From: Balaenoptera acutorostrata
Lineage: Eukaryota > Chordata > Mammalia > Artiodactyla > Balaenopteridae
Length of the DNA stretch: 64,000 nt
NCBI RefSeq assembly: GCF_949987535.1
Contig: NC_080064.1
Coordinates: forward strand, 131,592,708-131,656,707
Reading direction: 5' to 3'
The notes under the pieces are model-generated. The model was given only the letters and a program-made list of their open reading frames with translations. It had not been told where the DNA came from and searched no databases. A program made the position numbers and the translations under genes. Positions 23,985-35,665 of the stretch are shown here, piece by piece (the stretch's first letter is position 1; every line of letters starts with the position of its first letter).

Positions 23985-26900
23985 CTAGGTTCCACATATA
24001 TGCGTTAATATACGATATTTGTTTTTCTCTTTCTGACTTACTTCACTCTGTATGACAGTCTCTAGATCCATCCACGTCTCAACAAAAGACCCAATTTCGT
24101 TCCTTTTTATGGCTGAGTAAAATTCTATTGTATATATGTACCACATCGTCTTTATCCATTTATCTGTCGATGGGCATTTAGGTTGCTTCCATGACCAGGC
24201 TATTGTAAATAGTGCTGCAATGAATATTGGGGTGCATGTGTCTTTTTGAATTGTGGTTTTCCCTGGGTATATGCCCAGTAGTGGGATTGCTGGACCATAT
24301 GGTAATTCTAATTTTAGTTTTTTAAGGAACCTCCATACTGTTCTCCATAGTGGCTGTATCAGTTTACATTCCCACCAACAGTGCAAGAGGGTTCCCTTTT
24401 CTCCACACCCTCTCCAGCATTTGTTGTTTGCAGATTTTCTGATGAAGCCCATTCTAACTGGTGTGAGGTGATACCTCATTGTAGTTTGGATTTGCATTTC
24501 TCTAATAATTAGTGATGTTGAGCAGCTTTTCATGTGCTTCGTGGCCGTCTGTATGTCTTCTTTGGAGAAATATCTATTTAGGTCTTCTGCCCATTTTTGG
24601 AGTGGGTTGTTTGTTCTTTTAATATTGAGCTCCATGAGCTGTTTATATATTTTGGAGATTAATCCTTTGTCCATTGATTCATTTGCAAATATTTTCTCCC
24701 ATTCTGAGGGTTGTCTTTTCATCTTGTTTATGGTTTCCTTTGCTGTGCAAAAGCTTTTAGGTTTCATTAGGTCCCATTTGTTTATTTTTGTTTTTATTTC
24801 CATTACTCTAGGAGGTGGATCAAAAAAGATCTTGCTGTGCTTTATGTCAGAGTGTTCTTCCTATGTTTTCCTCTAAGAGTTTTATAGTGTCCAGTCTTAC
24901 ATTTAGGTCTCTAACCCATTTTGAGTTTATTTTTGTGTATGGTGTTAGGGAGTGTTCTTATTTCATTCTTTTACATGTAGCTGTCCAGTTTTCCCAGCAC
25001 CACTTATTGATGAGGCTGTCTTTTCTCCATTGTATATTCTTGCCTCCTTTGTCATAGATTAATTGACCATGGGTACGTGGGTTTATCTCTGGGCTTTCTA
25101 TCTTGTTCCATTGATCTATGTTTCTGTTTTTGTGCCAGTACCATATTGTCTTGATTACTGTAGCTTTGTAGTACAGTCTGAAGACAGGGAGTCTGATTCC
25201 TCCAGCTCCGTTTTTTTCCCTCAAGACTGCTTTGGCTATTCGGGGTCTTTTGTGTCTCCACACAAATTTTAAGATTTTTTGTTCTAGTTCTGTAAAATGT
25301 GCCATTGGTAATTTGATAGGGATTGCATTGAATCTGTAGATTGCTTTGGGTAGTATACTCATTTTCACAATATTGATTCTTCCAATCCAAGAACATGGTA
25401 TATCTCCATCTGTTGGTATCACCTTTAATTTCTTTCATCAGTGTCTTATAGTTTTCTGCATACAGGTCTTTTGTCTCCCTAGGTAGGTTTATCCCTAGGT
25501 ATTTTATTCTTTTTGTTGCAATGGTAAATGGGAGTGTTTTCTTAATTTCTCTTGCAGATTTTTCAGCATTAGCGTATAGGGATGCAAGAGATTTCTGTGC
25601 ATTAATTTTGTATCCTGCAACTTTATCAAACTCATTGATTAGCTCTAGTAGTTTTCTGGTGGCAGCTTTAGGATTCTCTATGTATAGTATCATGTCATCT
25701 GCAAACAGTGACACTTCTACTTCTTCCTTTCCAATTTGTATTCCTTTTATTTCTTTTTCTTCTCTGATTGCCAAGACTAAGACTTCCAAAACTATGTTGA
25801 ATAATAGTGGTGAGAGTGGACATCCTTGTTTTGTTCCTCATCTTAGAGGAAATGCTTTCAGGTTTCACCATTGAGAATGATGTTTGCTGTGGGTTTGTCA
25901 TATATGGCCTTTTTTATGTTGAGGTAGGTTCCCTCTATGCCCACTTTCTGGAGAGTTTTTATCCTAATGGGTGTTGAATTTTGCCAAAAGATTTTTCTGC
26001 ATCTATTGAGATGATCATATGGTATTTATTCCTCAATTTGTTAATATGGTTTATCACATTGATTGATTTGCATATATTGAAGAATCCTTGCATCCCTGGG
26101 ATAAATCCCACTTGATCATGGTGTATGATCCTTTTAATGTGCTGTTGGATTCTGTTTGCTAGTATTTTGTGGAGGATTTTTGCATCTATATTCATAAGTG
26201 ATATTGGTCTGTAATTTTCTTTTTTTTTTGTAGTATCTTTGTCTGGTTTTGGTATCAGGGTGATAGTGGCCTCATAGAATGAGTTTGGGAGTGTTCTTTC
26301 CTTTGCAAATTTTTGGAAGAGTTTGAGAAGGATGTGTGTTAGCTCCTCTCTAAATGTTTGATAGAATTCACCTATGACGCCACCTGGTCCTGGACTTTTG
26401 TTTGTTGGAAGATTTTTAATCACAGTTTTAATTTCATTATTTGTGATTGATCTGTTAATATTTTCTATTTCTTCCTGGTTCAGTCTTGGAAGCTTATACT
26501 TTTCTAAGAATTTGTCCATTTCTTCCAGGTTGTCCATTTTATTGGCATAGAGTTGCTTGTAGTAGTCTTTTAGGATGCTTTGTATTTCTGTGGTGTCTGT
26601 TGTAACTTCTCCTTTTTCATTCTAATTTTATTGATTTGAGTCCTCTCCCTCTTTTGGTTGATGAGTCTGGCTAATGGTTTATCAATTTTGTTTATCTTCT
26701 CAAAGAACCAGCTTTTAGTTTTATTGATCTTTGCTAACATTGTCTTTGTTTCTATTTCATTTATTTCTGCTCTGATCTTTATGATTTCTTTCCTTCTGCT
26801 AACTTTGGGTTTTGTTTGTTCTTCTCTCTCTAGTTCCTTTAGGTGTAAGGTTAGATTATTTATTTGAGATTTTTCTTGTTTCTTGAGGTAGGCTTGTATA

Positions 26901-27766
26901 GCTATAAACTTCCCTCTTAGAACTGCTTTTGCTGCATCCCATAGATTTTGGATCATCGTTTTTTCATTTTCATTTGTCTTTAGGTATTTTTTTTATTTCC
27001 TCTTGATTTCTTCAGTGATCTCTTGGTTATTTAGTAACATAGTGTTTAGCCTCCACGTGTTTTTTCTTTTTTTACATTTTTTTCCCTGTAATTCATTTCT
27101 AATCTCATAGCATTGTGGTCAGAAAAGATGCTTGATATGATTTCAATTTTCTTAAATTTACTGAGGCTTGATTTGTGACCCAAGATGTGATCTATCCTGG
27201 ACAATGTTCCATGAGCACTTGAAAAGAATGTATTCTGTTGTTTTTGGTTGGAATGTCCTATAAATATCAATTAAGTCCATCTTGTTTAATGTATCATTTA
27301 AAGCTTGTGTTTCCTTACTTATTTTCATTTTGGATGATCTGTCCTTTGGTGTAAGTGAGGTGTTAAAGTCCCCCACTATTATTTTGTTACTGTCGATGTC
27401 CTCTTTTACAGCTGTTAGCAGTTGCCTTATGTATTGAGGTGCTCCTATGTTGGGTGCATATATATTTATAATTGTTATATCTTCTTCTTGGATTGATCCC
27501 TTGATCATTATGTAGTGTCCTTCCTTGTCTCTTGCAACATTCTTTATTTTCAAGTCTATTTTATCTGATATGAGTATAGCTACTCCAGCTTTCTTTTGAT
27601 TTCCATTTGCATGGAATATCTTTTTCCATCCCCTCACTTTCAGTCTGTATGTGTCCCTAGGTCTGAAGTGGGTGTCTTGAAGATAGCATATATATGGGTC
27701 TTGTTTTTGTATCCATTCAGCAAGCCTGTGTCTTTTGGTTGGAGCTTTTAATCCATTCACGGTTCA
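23985..27766 (-). pseudogene. L1 ORF2 remnant (endonuclease and reverse transcriptase)
   Basis: Domains appear in order over several frames. The apurinic-type endonuclease has QDTHF at 27667-27681, GDFNTSL, and SDHNAMRLEM near 27090. A linker follows. The reverse transcriptase has [39 protein letters not shown] (motif A) and [12 protein letters not shown] (motif C). The carboxy-terminal zinc-knuckle region has [18 protein letters not shown]. The active protein would nick target DNA and prime cDNA synthesis. Breaks occur between about 27160 and 26960, near 26560, 25950, 25400 and 24900. Motif C is intact, but the catalytic glutamate of the QETH endonuclease motif is aspartate. Confidence 0.88.
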
Positions 27767-27769
27767 GGT

Positions 27770-28755
27770 AATTATCGATATGTATGTTCCTTTGACCATT
27801 TTCTTAATTGTTTTGGGTTTGTTTTTGTAGGTTCTTTTCTTCCCTTGTGTTTCCCACTTAGAGAAGTTCCTTTAGCATTTGTTGTAGAGCTGGTTTGGTG
27901 GTGCTGAATTCTCTTAGATTTTGCTTGACTGTAAAGCTTTTGATTTCTCCATCGAATCTGAATGAGATCCTCGCCGGGTAGAGTAATCTTGGTTGTAGTT
28001 TCTTCCCTTTCATCACTTTAAGTATATCATGCCACTCCCTTCTGGCTTGTAGAGTTTCTGCTGAGAAATCAGCTGTTAACCTTATGGGAGTTCCCTTGTA
28101 TGTTATTTGTCATTTTTCTCTTGCTGCTTTCAATAATTTTTCTTTGTCTTTAATTTTTGCCAATTTGATTACTATGTGTCTCGGCGTGTTTCTCCTTTGG
28201 TTTATCCTGTAATGGACTCGCTGCACTTCCTGGACTTGGGTGGCTATTTCCTTTCCATGTTAGGGAATTTTTCGACTATAATCTGTCAAATATTTTCTCA
28301 GGTCCTTTTCTCTCTCTCTTCTGCTTCTGGGAACCCTATAATGCGAATGTTGTTGCGTTTAATGTTGTCCCAGAGGTCTCTTAGGTTGTCGTCATTTCTT
28401 TTCATTCTTTTTCCTTTATTCTGTTCTGCAGCAATGAATTCCACCATTCTGTCTTCCAGGTCACTTATCCGTTCTTCTGCCTCAGTTATTCTGCTATTGA
28501 TTCCTTCTAGTGTAGTTTTCATTTCAGTTAATGTATTGTTCATCTTGTTTGTCTGTTCATTAATTCTTCTAGGTCTTTGTTAAATATTTCTTGCATCTTC
28601 TCAATCTTTGCCTCCATTCTTTTTCTAAGGTCCTGGATCATCTTCACTATCATTATTCTGAATTCTTTTTCTGGAAGGTTGCCTATCTCCACTTCATTTA
28701 GTTGTTTTTCTGGGGTTTTATCTTGTTCCTTCATTTGGTACATAGCCCTCTGCCT
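27770..28755 (-). pseudogene. L1 ORF1 remnant
   Basis: The start MKRQRAMYQMKEQDKTPEK is clear. It is followed by a long acidic/basic coiled-coil stretch (RISDLEDRMVEF) and the start of the RNA-binding domain (NIRIIGFPEAEEREK). The normal product is a trimeric nucleic-acid chaperone that packages L1 RNA in the cytoplasm. A frame change near 28540 and decay after 28298 break it; the carboxy-terminal domain survives only as DNA similarity. Confidence 0.82.
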
Positions 28756-28820
28756 TTTCATCTTGTCTATCTTTCTGTGAATGTGGTTTTTTGTTCCACA
28801 GCTGTACATTATTGTTTTAA

Positions 28821-30044
28821 ATGTTTAAACAAAATGGGTATAATGCTTTAAAAGTTTATTCAAAAAGATGTTTCTATAGATAATCTAAGTTTCATCACTG
28901 GATCAGTCTATGCATTTGTATCTAAATTTGAAATCCATCTCTTGCTCTTGTAAAGGTGCTGTTTACTATGTATGTCTGTGAATGTCCCTCATCCTCAAAT
29001 CATCAATTTTATCTTAATTTTTATCTTTATTTTAATTTTATATCATTGGATTTTTTTCTTTGCCTCTAAGCCACCCCCAATCCCTTTTTATTTCTCTGGG
29101 GAAGAGGGATCTTAATTAATAAAGTAAATTAATAGAGAGCAAAATATCTTACTGTGTGAATTTGAAAGTCTTTTTTGTTTTATTTTGTTTCATTGCTAGT
29201 AGGGATTGCAAAATGGAGATTTGCCATCAATGCAAAATAAATATACTTTGTTTTGACCTAGTGGAATGTATACACTGTTAGAGAAATAGAATAGTCTAAA
29301 CACAGTCATTGCCAATAGAGTGATGAAGAGTTTTACTGACAATATGAAGTGAACAGTAAATCTAGAAAACATAAAGAGCTAATTTATGCCATTTATATTA
29401 CAGAAACAAGTTTATTAGACTCACCAATTTATCTCTGGAGTCATAGCAGGAATCAGTAAGACAGTTGCTAAGCCTGTAAAGTAAGAATATGGTCCTAAGA
29501 AGGTAAAACCTGCACTACAATTTCAGTTCTTAATTTGTTTTTCAGAATCAGGGTCTATATTTCACTTAGCTATGGACAAGATCAAGTCCAAAAACCAAAT
29601 TATAGTCAAGATAATGACATAGACTTAGGCTGGAAATAGTTGTCTATAGAAAGGAGACGGTCAAATGGTTCATGGGACAAAAAGCAAACTTGTTTCATGT
29701 AGAGGTCACAATTTGAGCCTAAATTGAATTCTTATTAGAATTCGGGCATGTCTGGACCACTCCAGATGAGACAGAACTACCAGGATGGAAGAGCCTGCAA
29801 GGGAAGAACATATCTTGTGTGAAGATATTATCAAGGTGCATAGTGTGATTCAAGGACAATGGGCTGGTAGAAGAGGGGGAAGAATCTCGCAATAGCACAG
29901 TCCCAGCTTCTGAGTCCCAGAAAGATGGGGCTGCTGTAAAAGAGAGAGAAACAATAAGTGGCTAAAATGGTGAGAGTGAATGAGGTCACCTGTGGTTTTT
30001 GCTATGAAGTGAGAGCATCTTTTGTGCAACCCTAGTTTTCTCTA
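28821..30044. other. No recognised gene
   Basis: AT-rich and unassigned. No exon or clear repeat was recognised. Confidence 0.5.
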
Positions 30045-30045
30045 T

Positions 30046-30360
30046 CTTTTTAAATTGAAATATAGTTGAATTACAATATTATATTAGTACGACCCAGCAA
30101 CTCAAATCCTTTGTATTTATTTGAAGAAAACAAAAACACTAATTTGAAAATATATATGTCTCCCATGTTCATTGCAGCATTATTTACAGTAGTCAAGATA
30201 TGTAAGCAACCTAACTGTCCACTGACAAATAAATGGATAAAGAATATGTGGTACATATATACAATGGAATATTACTCAGTCCTAAAAAAGAATGAAATCT
30301 TGCCATTTGCAACAACATTGATAGACCTGGAGGGTATTATGCTAAGTGAAATAAGCCAGT
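30046..30360 (-). mobile_element. 5'-inverted (twin-primed) L1 fragment
   Basis: Bases 30046-30089 are the reverse complement of the L1 3' UTR end (ttgaaatatagttgaattac). They are joined directly to plus-strand ORF2 sequence (30090-30360) encoding a degraded version of [18 protein letters not shown] and [17 protein letters not shown]. An inverted 5' part next to a short 3' part in the other orientation is the mark of twin priming. The plus-strand open frame is ORF2 only. Confidence 0.62.
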
Positions 30361-30632
30361 TAACTTGATAATGGGTATCAGCAGTCATGGGACTCCATCA
30401 GCAAGCAATAGCAACATTATCAATGCCTTTGACAGCTGGCAGCAGCAGCTTCAGCAGAATCTTTTGGTTTCAGCCAGAATAGTCAATGTTATCTTACCAA
30501 ATCACAGCAATAAAGAAACTGTCACACTTTTAAACTATTATAGATAGCTCGGCTATATAACACAAACTCTTTCTGCATCTAATTTGGCGAATCTATACAG
30601 TTATTCCTCTTTTTCAAAAATGTATTGGCTAA

Positions 30633-31014
30633 GGTCATAGAAGCAACCTAAATGTCCATCAACAGATGAATGGATAAAGAAGATGTGGTGCATATATACA
30701 ATGGAATATTACTCAGCCATAAAAAGGAACGAAATTGGGTCATTTGTAGAGATGTGGATGGACCTAGAGACTGTCATACAGAGTGAAATCAGAAAAAGAA
30801 AAACAAATATTGTATATTGACGCATATGTGGAATCTAGAAAAATGGTACAGATGAACTGGTTTGCAAGGCAGAAATAGAGACACAGATGTAGAGAACAAA
30901 CGTATGAATTGGGAGATTGGGATTGACATATATACACTAATATGTATAAAATAGATAACTAATAAGAACCTGCTGTGTAAAAATAAAATAAAATAAAATT
31001 CAAAATGAAAAGAA
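30633..31014 (+). mobile_element. 5'-truncated L1 with perfect target-site duplication
   Basis: ORF2 end (ggaagcaacctaaatgtcca-like, then tatatacaatggaatattac) and a short 3' UTR ending gaacctgctgtgtaaaaata plus an A-rich tail. Flanked by the 17-bp duplication AAAAATGTATTGGCTAA at 30616-30632 and 31015-31031. Confidence 0.93.
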
Positions 31015-31044
31015 AAAAATGTATTGGCTAATTTTACTCATTTA

Positions 31045-31720
31045 CACTTTCAGAAGAATTTCGGACTGTGCTTGTGAAATTTCTCCCAGAATTTCTTTTG
31101 GCATTTGATTAGAATTATACTAAATTTATAGATTAGTTTATGGAGAATTTATTTAAATTATTGTCTTGTCATCAGGAACATATTTTTTTCTCTCACTTAC
31201 TTGAATTTTCAGTAAAGTTTTTTCTTCATGTATACCTTAAATATTTCTTAATCATTTATCTAGGGGTATTTTATAGATTTACAGTTATTGAGTGTAGAAT
31301 ATATGATTTGCAAATATTTTCTCCCAGTACAGTGATTTTTTTTTCCTTTCCTTAATTGTGTCTTTTGAAGAGCAAAAAGTTTTAGCATTGATCAAGTCCA
31401 ATTTATCTTTTTTTTTCTTTTGTTGACTGTGCTTTGGGGTCTTTATCTAAGGAAATTTTGCCTAAACCAAAAGTGACAAAGATTTTCTCCTATGTTTTCT
31501 TCTAAAGGATTTATAGTTTTAGCTCTTAGATTTAGATCTATTATCTATTTTGAGTTATTTTTGTGTAGGTGTGAGGTAGGAATATCAATTCATCTTTTTG
31601 CATATAGATATCCATTATTCCATTCTTTTATTTTTAACATATAATCTCATACCATTATTGCAGCAGAATGTGACCTGTACAATGTCTGTCTCTGGGAACT
31701 TAGAGATTTTTTGTTTGTGA
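31045..31720 (-). mobile_element. Old L1M LINE fragment
   Basis: Reverse-complement ORF2 and tail sequence (atatgatttgcaaatatttt, ttttctcctatgttttcttc, 'ctattttgagttatttttgtg'). It continues for a short way past the CHR SINE at 32055. Confidence 0.65.
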
Positions 31721-31740
31721 AGTGGATATATGATCAATTT

Positions 31741-32037
31741 TTTTTTTTTAATTTTTATTTATGTATTTATTTATGGCTGTGTTGGGTCTTCATTTCTGTG
31801 CGAGGGCTTTCTCTAGTTGCGGCAAGCAGGGGCCACTCTTCATCGCGGTGCACGGGCCTCTCATTATCGCAGCCTCTCTTGCTGCGGAGCACAGGCTCCA
31901 GACGCGCAGGCTCAGTAGTTGTGGCTCACGGGCCTAGTTGCTCCGCAGCATGTGGGATCTTCCCAGACCAGGGCTCGAACCCATGTCCCCTGCATTGGCA
32001 GGCAGATTCTCAACCACTGCGCCACCGGGGAAGCCCC
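31741..32037 (-). mobile_element. CHR-type tRNA-derived SINE
   Basis: On the minus strand it begins with a tRNA-like head (ggggcttccccggtggcgca, then gtggttgagaatctgcc). The body carries the 'gggctcgaacccatgt' B-box-like segment, and it ends in an A/T-rich tail. The duplication gatatatgatcaattt flanks it (31725-31740 and 32038-32053). This family marks cetaceans, hippos and ruminants. The long plus-strand frame is incidental. Confidence 0.92.
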
Positions 32038-32054
32038 GATATATGATCAATTTT

Positions 32055-33760
32055 AAATGCTTTTTTAGTTTTACAAAAGTGCTATGTTTCCATTTTTTAA
32101 AATGATGCAATATAGATGGGTTTTTAAAAATACCACCATAAGAACAGCTATCATCAATTATGATTCCAGCCATTTCCCTAGGTTGCAAATCATTTTCTCT
32201 AAAAAATAAAATCTGAGGCATAACTTACATTTTTTCTGGTATCCAGTATAACCAATGAAAAATCTGATCATGATCTGATTCTCTAGCTTTTGTCACCTGT
32301 TTTCTCTTTCTGGAAGCCTTTAAGATTTTTCTTCATCTTGGCTAGACTGAAATTTCATAACAATAGTTTTAGGTGTATTTTTTATTCAAATATGTTAAAC
32401 ACTTACTCATGTTTCAGTCTAAAGATTCCAGCCATTTATCTTTGAGAAGATCTTGCATTATTTATTGGAAAATTTTCTTCCTTATGTTTTCTTCATTCTT
32501 TCCTTCTGAGACTACTATTAGTTAGACATTGTATTGTGACATTTTAAGAAATCCCAAGATCTCATGGCTTTGATCTGAGACACATGAAAACGTACTAAAG
32601 AATCAACTCAGGACAGAACCAAAGAGTTTCTCCTTGTGGATGGATTGAGGTGTGTGTATTAGTGATCTGGCACATCAGAATGTTCACTGACAAGACAGTT
32701 TAAATAATGCTCTAGGAGGACGGTTTGAGGAGAGATTAATACCTTAGGTATTCATATAATTAAAATATACTTTTGTGGTTCATTCTAACTGCTATTGTTA
32801 AATGTCTACCCAATAGTAATAGTAAAAAGAAATGTGAAAGTTTTTTTTAATGTGTGCATATTAACGTAATCACTGAGCTAATACTCTCTATCTTGCTTTC
32901 AAGGGTCACTAGACTACCTACTGAAATGTTTGTGGTTCTCCACGGGTTAGACTTGCTAAGTCAGTGTTATCACTTCCAACAACCAGATAACATTGACTAA
33001 TGAGGATAAAAACAAAGACTTTTTCTGCACATTAGAGATCTATTCATTTAAAGGGGAACCTTTCAATACTGAATAGAGAAGCAGTTTGTTAATATGACCT
33101 ATCCAGAATTATTAGTGTTCATAGATAACATTAATATTGTCAAAGTGGATAATAAAAGGCATAACAGATGGCAAATTAAAGTACTAGATGGACAGGGTAA
33201 AGCTGACTTGAAATTGTTCCAAAATAAGTGCCTGTTCTATAGGCCTTTCTAAAATGTGGGGATTAGGAAACAATGTCTGCATCACCAGCTGGCTAAATCT
33301 TATTATTTGGAATAAAAATTTTGTGCTTCAGTGGATATCATAGAAGAGTTGTGAAGAATGTTTGTTATTACAATAATCCATTATGACCTAACTCAGAGGT
33401 CTAATTCAGGTCTAAACTAGGGATATATTAGAGAAAGGAGTTTTAAGTAGGCTTGGAAAAGTAAGAGAGTAACTAGGAATCCTCATCCTCTTGGACCACT
33501 GAAGTTGATGTGAACATGATGGTTTTCATCACCTATTCTGCTCAGGGTTTTTAAAATTATATTTACATACTAATAATACCATGTATTACTAGTTCTGAGG
33601 GTTTATACAATTACATTAAAAAGATGAGAGGGAAAGAAACCAGTAAACTTTATCGGCAGAATTCTATCAGATATTGAAATGGATATTTATGAATATAAGG
33701 CTCCAAAGTAGGCAGTCACCAACAAGTTTTTGAATGAAGCCACATTGAGACTTGGACTTA
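32055..33760. other. No recognised gene
   Basis: The first 50 bp continue an L1M. The segment 32260-32560 may be another old L1 piece. The remainder is unassigned. Confidence 0.45.
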
Positions 33761-33782
33761 AAACAACACTCTAGGTTCCACA

Positions 33783-34062
33783 AGGTTGCCAAAGGGGAGA
33801 GAGGGTGGAGAAGGGAAGTACTGGGAGCCTGGGATTAGCAGATGTAAACTATTAGGATGGATAAACAACAAGGTCCTACTATATAGCACAGGGAACTATA
33901 TTCAATACCCTGTGATAAACCATAAATGGAAAAGAATATAAAAAATGAATGTCTATATGTTTATAGCTGAGTCATTTTTCTGTACAGCAGAGATTGGCAC
34001 GACACTGTAAATCAACTATACTTCAATTTAAAAATAAAATTAAAAAAAACAACAACACACTA
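33783..34062 (+). mobile_element. L1 3' UTR insertion
   Basis: Cetartiodactyl L1 3' UTR: 'aacaacaaggtcctactata', 'tagcacagggaactatattc', gtaaatcaactatacttcaa, then an A-rich tail. An imperfect duplication around acaacac...ctaggtt lies on both sides (about 33763 and 34050). Confidence 0.88.
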
Positions 34063-34739
34063 CTAGGTTGATATTACTAGGCAGTGATATTGGACATACT
34101 AACTGGTTATGATGTCCATGTATACCTAAGCTTTAAAAAGTTCCTCTCTTTGCTGTTCCCAATGAAAAAAAGTAGAAATCTTCCCCATTAAGGAAGTTAG
34201 AGATATTCGGGTCTCTGTGTTTGTAGAGGTTCTCTGCTTTTACTGTCATGCTATAAATTTTGAGTTATCTCAAGAGAGTATACTCTAGTGGCCATCAATA
34301 ATAATGCAGTTCATCAGAAGCACTCGCTTCTCTGTTTGAGGTAGAGAAATCAAAGAAAGCACAAGGGGCAGAAATCCAGCAGAGAAAAATGATAAAGAGA
34401 AAGGTATAAGGTCTCTAGGCATAGAATATCAGGTTTCAATGAGTATTAATATGTCACACCAGAATCAGTAAAATGACAAGTATTGTACCCAGCACACATG
34501 GTTCTGAAATGGAAACAAATGGTTTTGCCTCAATTATACAATCTCACTTTTTTTGAGAGTCTCACTTGTTGACTTTGGTCATGTAAAAAGGAAAAGTAAG
34601 CTTTGGCTAGTAGAGTCTTTCTCTTTGTTCATTTGTGTCTGCAAATAACTGAGGACCTCACATCCAAATGTGAGACCTGAGCTGATTAGTCAGCATAATG
34701 ACCTGCCAGTCTGGGCATCTACCGAAACCCTCTACTGAG

Positions 34740-35137
34740 CTACTCCCATCTAGGTCTCTAGTGGCTTTCATGTCTCAAATCCAAAGAATAATTTTCTTTT
34801 TCTTGTGTGACCTTTAAGCAGCATTTGATATTGCTACCAGTCACTACTTATCTCTCTTTTTCCACTGCCAGTATTCTAATCCTAGTCTGTTACAATCTCT
34901 CGCCTCGGTAACATTCTCTTGGCAACAACTTTATCATATTTAATCAAATCTCTACAGAGCAGCCCTGTGATCTTGTCCCTCCTTCTATTAAATGCCTCCC
35001 ATGGTCCTTAGAGATGAGTAGTAATCTTTATTACTCACAAAAGGACCAGCTGTGATTCAACCTTTCTGGCCCCATGATTTTCCACTCTCCTTACTTTCTT
35101 TGTACCATCCATGTGGTTTCCTGTCCTGTCCTCTGAT
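34740..35137 (+). mobile_element. L2 LINE, first part
   Basis: L2 pattern: tcttgtccctccttctatta, 'aatgcctcccatggtcctta', 'ctttctggccccatgatttt'. It is interrupted by MER5A and resumes at 35330. Confidence 0.6.
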
Positions 35138-35325
35138 ACAGTGGTACTCAATCCTGGCTTCATATTAGGATTATGTGTGGAGATTTTAAAAAAACATACT
35201 GTTGCTAGGGCCACACCTTCAGATATTTTGATTCACTTGTGTAGGGTGAAGTCTAGGCATTTGTATTTTTAGAAGGGATCCAAATGATTTTAAGGCTCAG
35301 TGAGGGTTGAGAACCGTGTCTGTAA
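35138..35325 (+). mobile_element. MER5A DNA transposon remnant
   Basis: Shows the MER5A order: 'cagtggtactcaatcctggc', 'tgctagggccacacc', 'aagtctaggcatttgtattt', then gagggttgagaacc at the far end, an inverted copy of the start. Confidence 0.8.
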
Positions 35326-35329
35326 TGCA

Positions 35330-35665
35330 ACAAACCCTTTCTCAAGTCAAGTCCTTAACCCATAGGGTTTCTCTGTTTGAAAAACTCTTCCTCTGCTCTC
35401 CTGACCCCCATAATCTCTAAGTTTGAGCTTAAAACTTCTTCAGAAAACAAATTTTCCTTGATACCCTTTGCTAGTTTAGCTTCCCTTAATCATCCCTATA
35501 AATCCTCTTTTGTTGAACACTTAGCGATTTCCTGTGTTTCAAGTTTGCTTTCCCATGAGATTACTGGCAGAAACTATCTGTCTTGCCCCTGTTCTAACCC
35601 CACTGCTTAACACAGCACCTAGTACATAGTAGACACTAAACAACTATCTGATGATCAACTGAAAA
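35330..35665 (+). mobile_element. L2 LINE, 3' end
   Basis: Continues to the L2 tail: 'ttaaaacttcttcagaaaac', 'gaacacttagcgatttcc', 'ctgcttaacacagcacctag', 'tacatagtagacactaaaca'. The open frame of 77 codons is L2-derived. Confidence 0.7.

Larger units (their letters stand above)
23781..28804 (-). mobile_element. Near-complete coding L1 LINE, 5' UTR missing
   Basis: The largest element in the window, about 5 kb. On the minus strand the order is ORF1 (start near 28752, after a short 5' remnant), ORF2 endonuclease (27.76-27.05 kb), linker, reverse transcriptase (26.5-25.3 kb) and carboxy-terminal region to about 23985, then a short 3' UTR ending in A-rich sequence near 23781. Frameshifts and stops split both ORFs, so it is inactive. 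A possible diverged target duplication (cattatt...tttta) lies on both flanks. Confidence 0.93.

Noticed and set aside
24253..25272. Several plus-strand frames of 69-117 codons between 24.2 and 28.8 kb
   Set aside because: They are complements of L1 ORF2 and ORF1 on the minus strand and recur as shadows at 41.8-43.5 kb in the second minus L1.
31711..32046. 111-codon plus-strand frame rich in Ser, Arg and Leu
   Set aside because: Complement of a tRNA-derived CHR SINE; a frame of this kind is found in many copies of the SINE.
35377..35610. 77-codon plus-strand frame
   Set aside because: It lies in an L2 3' end; the sequence follows the L2 consensus order.
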